Origin: Candidatus Gastranaerophilales bacterium
Lineage (GTDB): Bacteria; Cyanobacteriota; Vampirovibrionia; Gastranaerophilales; JANQFW01
Length of the DNA: 45,636 nucleotides
Assembly (NCBI GenBank): GCA_028280605.1
Contig: JANQLL010000102.1
Span: 1-45,636, forward strand
Direction of reading: 5' to 3'
The notes under the pieces are model-generated. The model ran no database searches, was not told where the DNA came from, and was given only the letters and a program-made list of their open reading frames with translations. Each line of letters opens with the position of its first letter. Position 1 is the first letter of the stretch. This document shows positions 17,292 through 26,084 of the stretch, in pieces. The translations under genes and the position numbers were made by a program.

Positions 17292-18428
17292 ATGAATACA
17301 TTGGGGAAGAATCAGGAGAAGAAGGATTGGGATTACAGAAATAACAAGACTTTACCTACTATAATCAGAAATGATGTTGAAGATATATCATTATTTAAAT
17401 CATTAATGGCTTCAGTAATAAGTCATGTGCTCTTGTTTCTCTTAATCTACGCTTTCACTTTACTTTTGGGCATTCTAAATATAAATCTTTTTGCGTTTAA
17501 GATGCCGGAAAAGAAAATGAAGGATATAGAGTTTGTTATTGTTAATAAACCGGAACAAAAGCCTATAAATCCCAAGACTAAATTTAGATCAGACAGGAAT
17601 AGCCGTGCCGGTGGCAAGCATAATCCTAAAAGAAAAATAAGAAGTATTGATAAACCAAATATTAGGTCAAAAAAATCAAACCCAATGAAAAAAGCAGCCC
17701 CAAAGAAAAAAGTTGCACCTAAAAAAATAGCAAAAAAACAAAAAAGCATAAAGCAAGCTAAACCTGCGAGAAAACAGGTTGCACCAAAAAGAGTTGCACC
17801 ACCTAAAGTGATGCCAAAAGTAATACCTGCTGTACCGGCAAGACCTTTACCAAGTGCTTTTCCTGTACCAGCTCCGGTAGTTAAGGCACCAAAGGTTAAA
17901 ATACCTACAGGTGGTCCTGTAACAAGCGGACCTATTACAACATCAGCCGGTGCATCAAGAACACCTGCACCAATGATGTCTAGTGATGCTGCAACAGCAG
18001 GAAGTTATTCTCCATATACTAGCGATAAATCTTCTAGAACTGCTTATAGCATGGGTGATGGAAATTATGGCAATCCAAGTCCCGGAAATCCAACCGGTGG
18101 ACCAGGCATTGATGCATTAAAAGAACCAGATTTTGGGCCGTATATGAGGGAATTGCAAAGAAGAATAAAAAGAAACTGGGAGCCACCCAGAGGCAACAGA
18201 AGCAAAAGGGTTGTGTTGTTGTTTAGAATCAGCAAAGACGGAAGATTATTAGATGTAAAAGTACACAAATCTTCTGGCGCACAGGCAGCTGACAGAGCAG
18301 CTATAGAAGCTGTTGAGTTAACAGCACCGTTTAGACCATTACCTCCTGAGTATAGGGGTAAAGATATTGATATACAATTTACGTTTGATTACAACGTATT
18401 TGGTGTTGGTGGAAGAAATTCTTGGTAG
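17292..18428 (+). CDS. tonB: TonB-family energy transducer
   Basis: TonB couples the ExbB/ExbD proton channel to outer-membrane receptors or other envelope targets. Here the 378-residue protein has a cytoplasmic N-terminus of about 38 residues, longer than usual, then a single anchor (about 40-67). A Lys/Pro/Arg-rich periplasm-spanning linker follows (about 95-215, many KKVAPKK-like units), then a Gly/Ser/Thr-rich stretch. The TonB C-terminal domain runs from about 275 (YMRELQRRIKRNWEPP, VVLLFRISKDGRLLDVKV, DRAAIEAVE). It is the first gene of tonB-exbB-exbD-exbD with 36 bp to exbB. It could also act as a TolA-like protein; the C-terminal motif is closer to TonB/TolA_C in general. The ribosome-binding site is weak. 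Confidence 0.85.
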   Translation: MNTLGKNQEKKDWDYRNNKTLPTIIRNDVEDISLFKSLMASVISHVLLFLLIYAFTLLLGILNINLFAFKMPEKKMKDIEFVIVNKPEQKPINPKTKFRSDRNSRAGGKHNPKRKIRSIDKPNIRSKKSNPMKKAAPKKKVAPKKIAKKQKSIKQAKPARKQVAPKRVAPPKVMPKVIPAVPARPLPSAFPVPAPVVKAPKVKIPTGGPVTSGPITTSAGASRTPAPMMSSDAATAGSYSPYTSDKSSRTAYSMGDGNYGNPSPGNPTGGPGIDALKEPDFGPYMRELQRRIKRNWEPPRGNRSKRVVLLFRISKDGRLLDVKVHKSSGAQAADRAAIEAVELTAPFRPLPPEYRGKDIDIQFTFDYNVFGVGGRNSW

Positions 18429-18464
18429 TTTTAATATTATAAAAAAGCGAGGTTTGTAAAAAAT

Positions 18465-19127
18465 ATGGAATTGTTAATTCATTCGATACAATTAGATTGG
18501 CCGGTATTATTGCCTATATTTATCTGTTCTATTTTAGTTATTGCGGTTGCAATAAATAGAGCTGCATTTTACTCAGATAATAAAAGAGATGTTGTGCAGT
18601 TTATACAAATGTTACAGCAACAACTTCAAAAAGATGATCTGACTGGTGCGCAGAGTATCAGTTCAGATACAGGTGGAATAATTGGCGGTCTTGCTGAAGA
18701 AGGCGTGCTTGTACTTTCTGAAAAAAATAAAGACTTTTCTATGTCTTTTGATATTTCTGCCAGTTTGGCAGTAAGAAAACTGGAAAAACATCTTACTATA
18801 TTAGGAACAATCGGTGGTGTGGCACCGTTCTTGGGCTTATTTGGTACAGTTGTTAGAATATTATTTACATTCCAGGATTTAGCAAGTCAAGGCAACCAAA
18901 GTGCTGCTGTTGCAATGGGTATTGGTTCTGCATTGATAGCTACAGCTTTTGGTCTTGGTGTTGCTATACTTGCGGTAATTTTATATAACTCCTTTCAGGG
19001 AATTGTAAGAAGATTTGAAGATGATTTTCAATTATTAAAATTATTGTTTTTAAGCTATTCTGAACAAAATAATCCAAAAGATGTTGCTCAAAACAAAACA
19101 ATCAATCAAATTCAAGGCTCTGTTTAA
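18465..19127 (+). CDS. exbB: ExbB/TolQ/MotA-family proton channel protein
   Basis: This is the channel-forming partner of ExbD that converts proton flow into work on TonB. The 220-residue protein has three membrane segments: about 14-35; the LTILGTIGGVAPFLGLFGTVVRILFTF block (roughly 108-134), which holds the conserved ExbB/TolQ signature; and AMGIGSALIATAFGLGVAILAVILY (about 148-175). A cytosolic loop with charged helices lies between segments one and two. The order in the operon and 18-bp spacing to the first exbD support the assignment. Whether the system is Exb-type or Tol-type cannot be told from this gene alone; no TolB or Pal is present nearby. Confidence 0.92.
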   Translation: MELLIHSIQLDWPVLLPIFICSILVIAVAINRAAFYSDNKRDVVQFIQMLQQQLQKDDLTGAQSISSDTGGIIGGLAEEGVLVLSEKNKDFSMSFDISASLAVRKLEKHLTILGTIGGVAPFLGLFGTVVRILFTFQDLASQGNQSAAVAMGIGSALIATAFGLGVAILAVILYNSFQGIVRRFEDDFQLLKLLFLSYSEQNNPKDVAQNKTINQIQGSV

Positions 19128-19145
19128 GGTAATAGGTATTAAAAA

Positions 19146-19610
19146 ATGGGAATTAAATCATCCGGTGATAACACTATATTTAGTGAGATAAATATTACAC
19201 CATTAACAGATATATTTCTGGTGCTGTTGATTATTATGATGGTTATTGCGCCTATGTTTCAGTCTATAGATCAGGATATCAAACTTCCTATGATCAATAG
19301 TGGACTTAGCGTAGAGGAGAATAAGGTTACAGTTGCTGTTACTAAAACAGGCAAATATTACGTCAATAGCGCAGAAACTGAATTAAAAGACCTTGGCAAA
19401 AAACTAAAGGAAGTTTTACCTGCTACGGAAAAAGAAAAGATAATTGTATTAAAAGCTGATAGTGATGCTCAAACCAGTGCAATTATCAAAGTTATGGAAC
19501 AAGCGTCTAACTCAGGATATGCTAAACTAACCGTAGCTGGAGAGCCACTAACACCTGACCAACAACAAGAATTAGAAAGAAAATCAGTTAAGCAGGAAAA
19601 GCAAAAATGA
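19146..19610 (+). CDS. exbD: ExbD/TolR-family protein, first copy
   Basis: This 154-residue ExbD-type protein has a short cytosolic start with the family motif FSEINITPLTDIFLVLL. The membrane Asp22, the proton-carrying residue of the family, is present, the single transmembrane helix runs to about 40, and a periplasmic alpha/beta domain follows. It overlaps the second ExbD gene by 4 bp (ATGA), so the two are translated together. The C-terminus is charged and Gln/Lys-rich (QQQELERKSVKQEKQK). Confidence 0.92.
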   Translation: MGIKSSGDNTIFSEINITPLTDIFLVLLIIMMVIAPMFQSIDQDIKLPMINSGLSVEENKVTVAVTKTGKYYVNSAETELKDLGKKLKEVLPATEKEKIIVLKADSDAQTSAIIKVMEQASNSGYAKLTVAGEPLTPDQQQELERKSVKQEKQK

Positions 19611-20008
19611 AAAAGTCACTAAGAAGACAACGTGATTCGTTTAACGAGATAAACATAACACCATTAACAGATATATTTTTAGTACTGTTGATTATAATGA
19701 TGGTTGTTGCTCCTTTACTTGATCAACAGGGTTTAAAGCTTTCGGTTCCAACTATACAGCAAGCTGACAAGCAAACTAAGGAGTCTAAAGTTATAGTTGT
19801 CAATATATCTGAGAAAAATACATTTTCAATAAACGGCAAGAGCATAACCGATGATACCCTTCAAAGCACCCTTGCTGAATTGAAAAAAACTAAAAAGGAC
19901 GGATTGTTAATTCAATCAGCAGGCAAGGCCAAGCATGGTGCTGTTGTTAAAGTTATGAATTCAGCCAGAAATGCTGGTATTGAATCTATTTCTTTAATTG
20001 AAAAATAA
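19607..20008 (+). CDS. exbD: ExbD/TolR-family protein, second copy
   Basis: This second ExbD-like protein (133 aa) has the same N-terminal motif, FNEINITPLTDIFLVLLIIMMVVAP, with Asp22 intact, and a shorter periplasmic domain. Nearly identical membrane segments but diverged periplasmic parts suggest an old tandem duplication and perhaps a heteromeric ExbD dimer, as known for some two-ExbD systems. It overlaps the previous gene by 4 bp and a terminator follows at 20035. Confidence 0.92.
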   Translation: MKKSLRRQRDSFNEINITPLTDIFLVLLIIMMVVAPLLDQQGLKLSVPTIQQADKQTKESKVIVVNISEKNTFSINGKSITDDTLQSTLAELKKTKKDGLLIQSAGKAKHGAVVKVMNSARNAGIESISLIEK

Positions 20009-20034
20009 GTTTAAATAATTAAATTTAAAATCTT

Positions 20035-20070
20035 AAAAACTGTCCGGTATACAAAATCTGGCAGTTTTTT
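20035..20070 (+). terminator. Rho-independent terminator of the tonB operon
   Basis: AAAAACTG (20035-20042) pairs with CAGTTTTT (20062-20069), with CC/GG continuing the stem past a one-base bulge, and ends in a T run. It closes the tonB-exbB-exbD-exbD unit before lipB. Confidence 0.8.
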
Positions 20071-20091
20071 GAATTTAAGGATTTTATTTTC

Positions 20092-20685
20092 ATGTGGTCT
20101 ACATTAAAACTAGAAAGATGCGACTATCTAAAAGCTCTAGAGCTACAAAATAATCTTTTAAAGAGAAAAATAAAAGGCGATAAAACAAATTATTTATTAA
20201 TACTGGAACATCCTTTAACTTATACTGCAGGTAAAGCCGCTGACTTACAAAATTTTGCAGGTTTAAATCCAATTCGAATAGCGCGCGGGGGCGATATTAC
20301 ATTTCATGCACCTGGACAGATAGTTTTTTATATTATTTTAAATTTAAAAGATTATAATTTAGATCTGCATAAATATATAAGAAAATTAGAATTATTAATT
20401 ATAGAAATATTAAAAAAATACAACCTAAACGCCCAACAAAAAGAAAATTTTACAGGAGTATGGATAAAAAATAAAAAAATTGCGTCTATAGGCATAGGCG
20501 TAAAAAAATATATTACAATGCACGGTGTATCGCTAAATATTAATGTTGATAAAAAAAACTACGAACTGATAAATCCCTGCGGATTATCGCCGGAGGCTAT
20601 CGGAAATGTGAGTGAATTTGCACAAGTTGATTGCAATGATATAGAAAAAAGTTTTTCTGAAATCATGCAATATTGGTTTAAATAG
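20092..20685 (+). CDS. lipB: Octanoyl-[acyl carrier protein]:protein octanoyltransferase
   Basis: LipB moves octanoate from acyl carrier protein to the lipoyl domains of 2-oxoacid dehydrogenases or GcvH, the first step of lipoate synthesis. The 197-residue protein shows LEHPLTYTAGK, RGGDITFHAPGQ (about 65-76), Lys129 in KKIASIGIG, TMHG at 142-145 and the catalytic Cys163 in NPCGL. All known catalytic residues are present. AAGGA lies about ten bases before the ATG. lipA is not in the window. The gene begins just after the tonB operon terminator and is probably expressed from its own promoter. Confidence 0.94.
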   Translation: MWSTLKLERCDYLKALELQNNLLKRKIKGDKTNYLLILEHPLTYTAGKAADLQNFAGLNPIRIARGGDITFHAPGQIVFYIILNLKDYNLDLHKYIRKLELLIIEILKKYNLNAQQKENFTGVWIKNKKIASIGIGVKKYITMHGVSLNINVDKKNYELINPCGLSPEAIGNVSEFAQVDCNDIEKSFSEIMQYWFK

Positions 20686-20741
20686 TCGTATATCGGGTAT
20701 TGTTTAATACATAAAATTTGATAAAATATTAGTATACAAAA

Positions 20742-22091
20742 ATGCTGTTGAGTAATATAAAAGATTGCAAAGGGAGTCACAATATATCTGACTTAGCAAG
20801 AAAAAATAATAAAATTGTTACTGACTTCTGTCTTCCTGAATGCAGCGAACAACAAGTCACCATTAGGGCTCTTGAACTTGATGAAATGACGGTAATTTTA
20901 AAAAGATTGCTAAAATTTAAATACCCTTTTGCCAAGTATCAAAGATTAGCTGCTGAAATCCTTAATAAAGGTACTTTACAGCCTAAAATAACATCTAAAA
21001 ACTATCATAAATATTCATATTCTACAGTTAAAAAACTGGTACAGCTTATATGGAATAAATCTATAGAAAATTTAGGCTGCACTGAAGAACCTGATTTTAA
21101 ATTAAATCTTTTTTTGCATTATGAAGAAACCAGGCTATTTAACTCTTTTGAGATAGTTAAAGATATACTTGCATCACAAGACATTATAAAAAATTCAAAG
21201 CCCGGCATTGAGGAAAATATTTTATGCGGTGAATACAATACAGCTTTTGCTGAGTTATTAAAAGAAAACGGATTTGAAACTGCTATAAGCTATGATTTAT
21301 CTAAATTAAAGATATTTGATAGTAATGTTATTATCTTTAATTATGCTTATCCTCTAAATATTAATGGCTTTTTGCAAGTTATTAAAAATCAACAAGAGTC
21401 ATTTGATGATAACGAATTTATAAACAGGCTTCTATGGATAAATGAACAGCTTAATAATTCTGATTCAGATGAACTTGATGTAGATAAACTGGAGTTTATT
21501 TACAAAAAATCAAAAGTGTACAGAAACCAAAAAGGTGTTTTATTACCTGTTGAGTTACTTTTGCTAGTTGAGGGTATTACGGAAGAAAAGCTTCTGCCTA
21601 TTTTTTCTAAAATCAGAGGACTGGAATTCATTAAAAAAGGTGTTAAATTAAAAGCTGCCGGCGGCAAAAATCAGGTACTAAAGCTTTATAATTTGTACAA
21701 AAACAGGTTAAAAATTCCTATTTTAATAATTTTAGATAAAGATGCGCAAAGCATTTATGATCAACTTAATCAAATCAAAAGAAACTCTGACCAGACTTTT
21801 TTAATTCCAGAGGGTGAATTTGAGGATATTATACCTGAAAATCTTGTTGTACGTGCTATTAATGAATATCATAAAAACGAAATATCAATAGAACCTTTTG
21901 AAATCAGATGCGAAGATAGCATGTGTGTTATGTTGCACAGATTATGGAAGGAAAAAGGTTACGGTGATTTTAATAAATCAGAATTTGCAGATATTATTTG
22001 CGAAAATATAAATAGAAACGAAACCCTCTCAAGTACCCTTATTAATATTACTGACACAATAAATAAAATATTATTAAAAAAATATTATTAA
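20742..22091 (+). CDS. Stand-alone TOPRIM-domain protein (OLD-nuclease-like C-terminus)
   Basis: This 449-residue protein has a helical N-terminal half without recognised motifs (no Walker A). Its C-terminal TOPRIM domain is like that of OLD-family nucleases: LLLLVEGITEEK with Glu277, KAAGGKNQV (305-312), ILIILDKDAQ with Asp332 and Asp334, and IPEGEFEDIIP near 355-365. The acidic residues that bind metal in TOPRIM nucleases are in place. In OLD proteins the TOPRIM follows an ABC-type ATPase; here the ATPase is absent, so it may be a nuclease working alone or a protein with a host-encoded partner. No ribosome-binding site precedes the ATG. It lies between lipB and pyrH, an unusual place, with 96 bp to pyrH. 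Confidence 0.75.
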   Translation: MLLSNIKDCKGSHNISDLARKNNKIVTDFCLPECSEQQVTIRALELDEMTVILKRLLKFKYPFAKYQRLAAEILNKGTLQPKITSKNYHKYSYSTVKKLVQLIWNKSIENLGCTEEPDFKLNLFLHYEETRLFNSFEIVKDILASQDIIKNSKPGIEENILCGEYNTAFAELLKENGFETAISYDLSKLKIFDSNVIIFNYAYPLNINGFLQVIKNQQESFDDNEFINRLLWINEQLNNSDSDELDVDKLEFIYKKSKVYRNQKGVLLPVELLLLVEGITEEKLLPIFSKIRGLEFIKKGVKLKAAGGKNQVLKLYNLYKNRLKIPILIILDKDAQSIYDQLNQIKRNSDQTFLIPEGEFEDIIPENLVVRAINEYHKNEISIEPFEIRCEDSMCVMLHRLWKEKGYGDFNKSEFADIICENINRNETLSSTLINITDTINKILLKKYY

Positions 22092-22187
22092 AATTTAGTA
22101 AGAAAATATCTGTATTTTTAAAATTTTTTAGTACAATAAAATAAGTATGATTTGATTGAATAGAACTTTCTAGAAAAAGAGAAAATA

Positions 22188-22934
22188 ATGACGGAGAAGG
22201 AAGAAATTAAATACAAAAGGGTATTGCTTAAAATAAGTGGAGAAGCCCTTATGGGTGAGCAGGGGTACGGCATTGATCCTGACGTTGTAAACAAAGTTGC
22301 TGAACAAATTAAAAATATCCACGAAATGGGTGTAGGTGTTGCAGTCGTAGTTGGCGGCGGTAATATATTTAGAGGTGTGCAAAATAGTGCAAAGCTAGGC
22401 ATGGATCAAGCTTCTGCTGATTATGTAGGTATGCTTGCAACCGTTATGAACGCTCAAGTGCTACAAGGAGTTTTGAGAAACCATAAAGTATCTTGTAGAG
22501 TACTATCTGCAATTACTATGAATGCTATTGCAGAACCTTATATCAGGTTTAGAGCCATCAGGCACCTTGAAAAAGGTAGAGTTATTATATTTGCAGCCGG
22601 TACAGGAAATCCATTCTTTACCACAGATACAGCAGCCTCACTACGTGCAGCAGAAATCGATGCAGAAGTAATGCTTATGGCAAAAAATAGAGTTGACGGT
22701 GTCTACGACAAAGACCCACGCCACCACAAAGATGCTAAAAAATTTGATCGCATTACCTATGATGATGTGATTGTAAAAGACTTAAAAGTTATCGATAATA
22801 CTGCTGTTACACTTTGTAAAAATAACAATGTGCCGATATTAGTGTTTGATTTTGCAGAAGACGGCGTAATAGAAAAAATTATTAAAGGTCAAAAAATTGG
22901 TACTATTATAGGAGGAGAAAACAATGAGTGTTGA
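22188..22934 (+). CDS. pyrH: UMP kinase
   Basis: PyrH phosphorylates UMP to UDP for RNA, DNA and envelope sugar nucleotides, usually under GTP activation and UTP inhibition. The 248-residue protein carries the amino-acid-kinase motifs [14 protein letters not shown] near the start, [11 protein letters not shown] (about 45-55), [13 protein letters not shown] (about 138-150) and [15 protein letters not shown] (about 174-188). It overlaps frr by 11 bp. Upstream is only a purine-rich stretch, not a classical Shine-Dalgarno. pyrH-frr-cdsA is a common bacterial order. Confidence 0.96.
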   Translation: MTEKEEIKYKRVLLKISGEALMGEQGYGIDPDVVNKVAEQIKNIHEMGVGVAVVVGGGNIFRGVQNSAKLGMDQASADYVGMLATVMNAQVLQGVLRNHKVSCRVLSAITMNAIAEPYIRFRAIRHLEKGRVIIFAAGTGNPFFTTDTAASLRAAEIDAEVMLMAKNRVDGVYDKDPRHHKDAKKFDRITYDDVIVKDLKVIDNTAVTLCKNNNVPILVFDFAEDGVIEKIIKGQKIGTIIGGENNEC

Positions 22935-23484
22935 TCAACTATTGAAAGACGGCGAAGCTAAAATGCAGAAAACAATTAACGAAACAAAAAAAGAATTCGT
23001 TAATATACGTACAGGCAGAGCCAATCCTATGATTTTAGACAAATTAAGTATTGAATATTACGGAGTTCCAACTCCTTTAAAGCAACTTGCTAATGTAAGT
23101 GTACAAGAAGGAAATACTCTTGTGGTTCAAGCTTATGATAAAGGTGTGATTGCAGAAATTGAAAAAGCAATCTTAAAATCAGATTTGGGCGTTACACCAA
23201 ATAATGATGGTACTAACATAAGAATAACTTTTCCACCTCTTACTGAAGAAAGAAGAAAAGATTTAACAAAAAAAGTTAAAAAAATCGGTGAAGACGGCAA
23301 GGTAGCTATCAGAAATAGAAGAAGAGATATGACTGATGCACTTAAAAAACTGGAAAAAGAAGAAAGCCTTCCTGAAGATCAAGTAAAAGACTTTCAAAAC
23401 GATATTCAAAAAGTAACTGATAAATATACCAAAGAAATTGATAAACTCGTAACAGAAAAGGAAAAAGAGGTTTTGACGGTATAA
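22924..23484 (+). CDS. frr: Ribosome recycling factor
   Basis: RRF, together with EF-G, splits the post-termination ribosome. The 186-residue protein has the family's helical architecture and motifs: [36 protein letters not shown] near 26-61, [21 protein letters not shown], and [20 protein letters not shown]. Length is typical. GGAGGAG sits before the ATG inside the end of pyrH, and its stop abuts the cdsA GTG start (TAAGTG). Confidence 0.97.
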   Translation: MSVDQLLKDGEAKMQKTINETKKEFVNIRTGRANPMILDKLSIEYYGVPTPLKQLANVSVQEGNTLVVQAYDKGVIAEIEKAILKSDLGVTPNNDGTNIRITFPPLTEERRKDLTKKVKKIGEDGKVAIRNRRRDMTDALKKLEKEESLPEDQVKDFQNDIQKVTDKYTKEIDKLVTEKEKEVLTV

Positions 23485-24336
23485 GTGAATTTAATTAAAT
23501 TTTTTACAGGTGCAAGAGTATATGTTGCAATAATTTTCTTAACTATTGCATTTTTGAGCATCGTTCAAGGTGGGTTTGCATTAGTTGTATTTTTAACTGT
23601 TCTGATAAGTACAGGCTTAAATGAACTTATCAGCATGGCAAAATTAAAAGGACTAGATCCCATTCGTTGGCTAATAATCTTAGTAAGCTTTACTGTGCTC
23701 ATATGTGCTTATTTAAAAACGCTGCCTGGTATGGCTTTCATTTTAACAATTGGAACAATCTCAGCATTTATTTTAATCCTGATGAGAGGCCAAAAGGCTA
23801 ATATGAAAGATTTGGCATTTACTATTTTCGCTTTTGTATACGGCGGATGGTTGCCTGTCCACATATATTTACTTAGAGATATGAACAGCCAGACTTTTGA
23901 ATTGTTTAATAAAGAAATGTCAATTGGGCTTGGCTTTGTAGTATTAATGTTTTTTGTTATATCTTTCTCCGATATTTTTGCTTACTATATTGGCAAAAAT
24001 TTCGGCAAAAGACCTTTATATAAAGAAATTAGTCCTAATAAAACTATGGAAGGTGCTATTGGCGGTACTGTAGGTGGCATATTAGGAGCTGTTGGTATTG
24101 GTTATTTAATAGGCTTACCTTTAATACATTCAATTATTTCAGGACTACTTTTAACATTAGCTGCACAGTCAGGTGACCTTTGCGAATCTATGTTAAAAAG
24201 AGACGCAGGAGTCAAAGACTCTGGTAACGTACTACCAGGTCACGGCGGAATCTTAGATAGGGCGGACAGTTACATTTTTACCGGTCCTATTGCTTATTAT
24301 TATTTTAGTATATTTGTAACTGGAACTTTATTATAA
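23485..24336 (+). CDS. cdsA: Phosphatidate cytidylyltransferase
   Basis: CdsA makes CDP-diacylglycerol from phosphatidate and CTP, the branch point of phospholipid synthesis. The 283-residue membrane protein has about eight hydrophobic segments. The family signature is near the C-terminus (about 234-262: SMLKRDAGVKDSGNVLPGHG, then GILDRADS), with the acidic metal-binding residues present. ISPNKTMEGAIGG (about 187-199) is also typical. The start is GTG, placed directly after the frr stop, so translation is coupled. Confidence 0.95.
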   Translation: MNLIKFFTGARVYVAIIFLTIAFLSIVQGGFALVVFLTVLISTGLNELISMAKLKGLDPIRWLIILVSFTVLICAYLKTLPGMAFILTIGTISAFILILMRGQKANMKDLAFTIFAFVYGGWLPVHIYLLRDMNSQTFELFNKEMSIGLGFVVLMFFVISFSDIFAYYIGKNFGKRPLYKEISPNKTMEGAIGGTVGGILGAVGIGYLIGLPLIHSIISGLLLTLAAQSGDLCESMLKRDAGVKDSGNVLPGHGGILDRADSYIFTGPIAYYYFSIFVTGTLL

Positions 24337-24370
24337 ATACCAGTTATTGTAAATTCGGGTTATTGAGCTT

Positions 24371-25102
24371 ATGGTAAAAGTAGATAAAACAAGAAAAGAA
24401 CTATTAGGTGAATTAATAGAAAAGCTTAATCTTTCGTGTAGTGATTATACATTGCTCAATACGGCTTTAACGCACAGTTCATATACCTTTGAAAATAAAT
24501 TATCCAGCTTGATGTGTAATGAAAGACTGGAATTTCTTGGTGATGCGGTGCTAAAACTGCTTGCCAGTGATTATCTTCACGAAAGATTTCCTACTTACTC
24601 AGAAGGTGAACTTACTAAAATAAGAGCAATTTTAATAAGTGACAGTATATTGGCACAAATTGCCGAAAAAATTAATTTAAGCAAATATTTAAGAATAGGT
24701 TATCACGAAGCAAAAATGGGAGGACGGACCCGACCTTCCACATTGGCATGTGCTTTTGAGGCGCTACTAGGTGCTTTATACCTGGATGGAAAAATGCATG
24801 AGCTTGAATCAATGCTAATTAATTTATTAGAAGATGAAGTTACAGAAATTGAACAATGTGCTGCAAAGTACAACTATAAAGCAATTTTGCAAGAGTACAC
24901 ACAAGCAGAGGGGATTGATCTGCCGTTATATGAAATAGCAGAAGAAAGCGGTCCTCCTCATGATAAAACTTTTGCAATTGAAGTTCTTATTAATGGAGAA
25001 GTTTGTGGGTTTGGAATGGGAAAATCAAAGAAAGAAGCCCAACAAAAAGCTGCTGAGCTAGCTGTAAGAAGTCTGAATCTACTAGAGGATAAGAATGAAT
25101 AA
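24371..25102 (+). CDS. rnc: Ribonuclease III
   Basis: This double-strand-specific endoribonuclease processes rRNA precursors and structured mRNAs. Residues 50-60 contain the signature NERLEFLGDAV with the catalytic Glu/Asp. A second acidic cluster (CAFEALLGALYLDG, about 131-144) completes the metal site. A double-stranded RNA-binding domain follows at about 170-238 (NYKAILQEYTQAEG, GKSKKEAQQKAAELA). Length (243 aa) is normal. It follows cdsA by 34 bp and overlaps rpe by 8 bp. Confidence 0.96.
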   Translation: MVKVDKTRKELLGELIEKLNLSCSDYTLLNTALTHSSYTFENKLSSLMCNERLEFLGDAVLKLLASDYLHERFPTYSEGELTKIRAILISDSILAQIAEKINLSKYLRIGYHEAKMGGRTRPSTLACAFEALLGALYLDGKMHELESMLINLLEDEVTEIEQCAAKYNYKAILQEYTQAEGIDLPLYEIAEESGPPHDKTFAIEVLINGEVCGFGMGKSKKEAQQKAAELAVRSLNLLEDKNE

Positions 25103-25760
25103 TAAAAAGAATAACATACTTGTTGCACCATCCATTTTGTCAGCAGATTTTGCTAACCTGGAAAGAGACATAAAAAAAATAGAAGAAGCCGGCGCAGACT
25201 GGGTTCATGTTGATGTTATGGATGGTAAGTTTGTACCTAATTTGACTATTGGGGCTCCTGTTGTCAAATCACTGCGCAAGGTAAGCAACTTAGTTTATGA
25301 TGTTCACTTAATGATTCATAATCCTGAAGATTTCATTGATGACTTTGTTAATGCAGGCTCTGACATAATAACTTTGCATTACGAGAGTGATTGTAAAAAT
25401 CTAAAAGAAGCACTTAAGCACATTAAAAACTCAGGAAAAAAAGCTGGGTTATCAATAAAGCCCAAAACGCCTTCTTCTGTTCTCGAAGAGTACATTGATT
25501 TAATTGATTTAATATTAATAATGACAGTAGAGCCTGGCTTTGGTGGACAAGAATTTATGACAGACTGCGTATCTAAGATTACTGAATCTTTAGAACTTAT
25601 TAAAAAACATGATAAAAACATCGATATAGAAATAGATGGCGGGATAAATGCCAAGACTGCAAAATTAACTGTCAATGCTGGTGCTAATGTATTAGTCGCA
25701 GGTTCTTATGTTTATAATGCCACTAATATTAAAGAGGCTATTGATAGCCTCAAAGTATAA
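25095..25760 (+). CDS. rpe: Ribulose-phosphate 3-epimerase
   Basis: This TIM-barrel enzyme interconverts ribulose 5-phosphate and xylulose 5-phosphate in the pentose phosphate pathway. Motifs: APSILSADFANL, WVHVDVMDGKFVPNLTIGAP with metal-binding His and Asp, VHLMIHNPE, LIMTVEPGFGGQEF and IEIDGGINAKTA for phosphate binding. Length is 221 aa. GAGGAT precedes the ATG inside the rnc end. It is the last gene of the run. The final codons contain an inverted repeat (25734-25751), but no T tract follows. Confidence 0.96.
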   Translation: MNNKKNNILVAPSILSADFANLERDIKKIEEAGADWVHVDVMDGKFVPNLTIGAPVVKSLRKVSNLVYDVHLMIHNPEDFIDDFVNAGSDIITLHYESDCKNLKEALKHIKNSGKKAGLSIKPKTPSSVLEEYIDLIDLILIMTVEPGFGGQEFMTDCVSKITESLELIKKHDKNIDIEIDGGINAKTAKLTVNAGANVLVAGSYVYNATNIKEAIDSLKV

Positions 25761-25776
25761 TTTTAAAATTTATCTT

Positions 25777-25923
25777 TTAAGATTCTGCGTTAAGTTTACT
25801 TACATTAGGTAAACTTTGTGATTTAAGCTTTAAACCATAATTAACCATGAGTTTGTGGTAGGCGCATATTATAATTCCAAGAATAATTAAGGAAAATAAT
25901 GAAGTTAATATAATGCCAATCAT
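25777..25923 (-). CDS. Small single-span membrane protein (48 aa)
   Basis: The minus strand holds a 48-codon ORF beginning MIGIILTSLF with one strong hydrophobic helix (about 2-21), then a Lys/Ser/Asn-rich soluble tail ending VSKLNAES. TAGGAG sits seven bases before the ATG, an excellent ribosome-binding site in this genome. The hydrophobic helix followed by a polar tail is not what random AT-rich sequence usually gives. I recognise no family. It fills most of the gap 25761-26084 and lies downstream of the four-helix membrane gene, 161 bp away in the same orientation. Confidence 0.6.
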   Translation of the reverse strand: MIGIILTSLFSLIILGIIICAYHKLMVNYGLKLKSQSLPNVSKLNAES

Positions 25924-26084
25924 TTTATACTCCTAGTTTAATCTCTAATACGTAAATATAAATTAAATATAAATTCTATTGATATTTAACTAAACAAATT
26001 TATAAGCTATGTATTTTAAAAAATATTATAATACAAAATTCACTAAAATTCCCCATCAGAATAAATTATTTTTTTATGGGGGTA

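Noticed and set aside
25734..25751. Inverted repeat GAGGCTAT/ATAGCCTC at the end of rpe as a terminator
   Set aside because: It is inside the coding sequence and no T tract follows.
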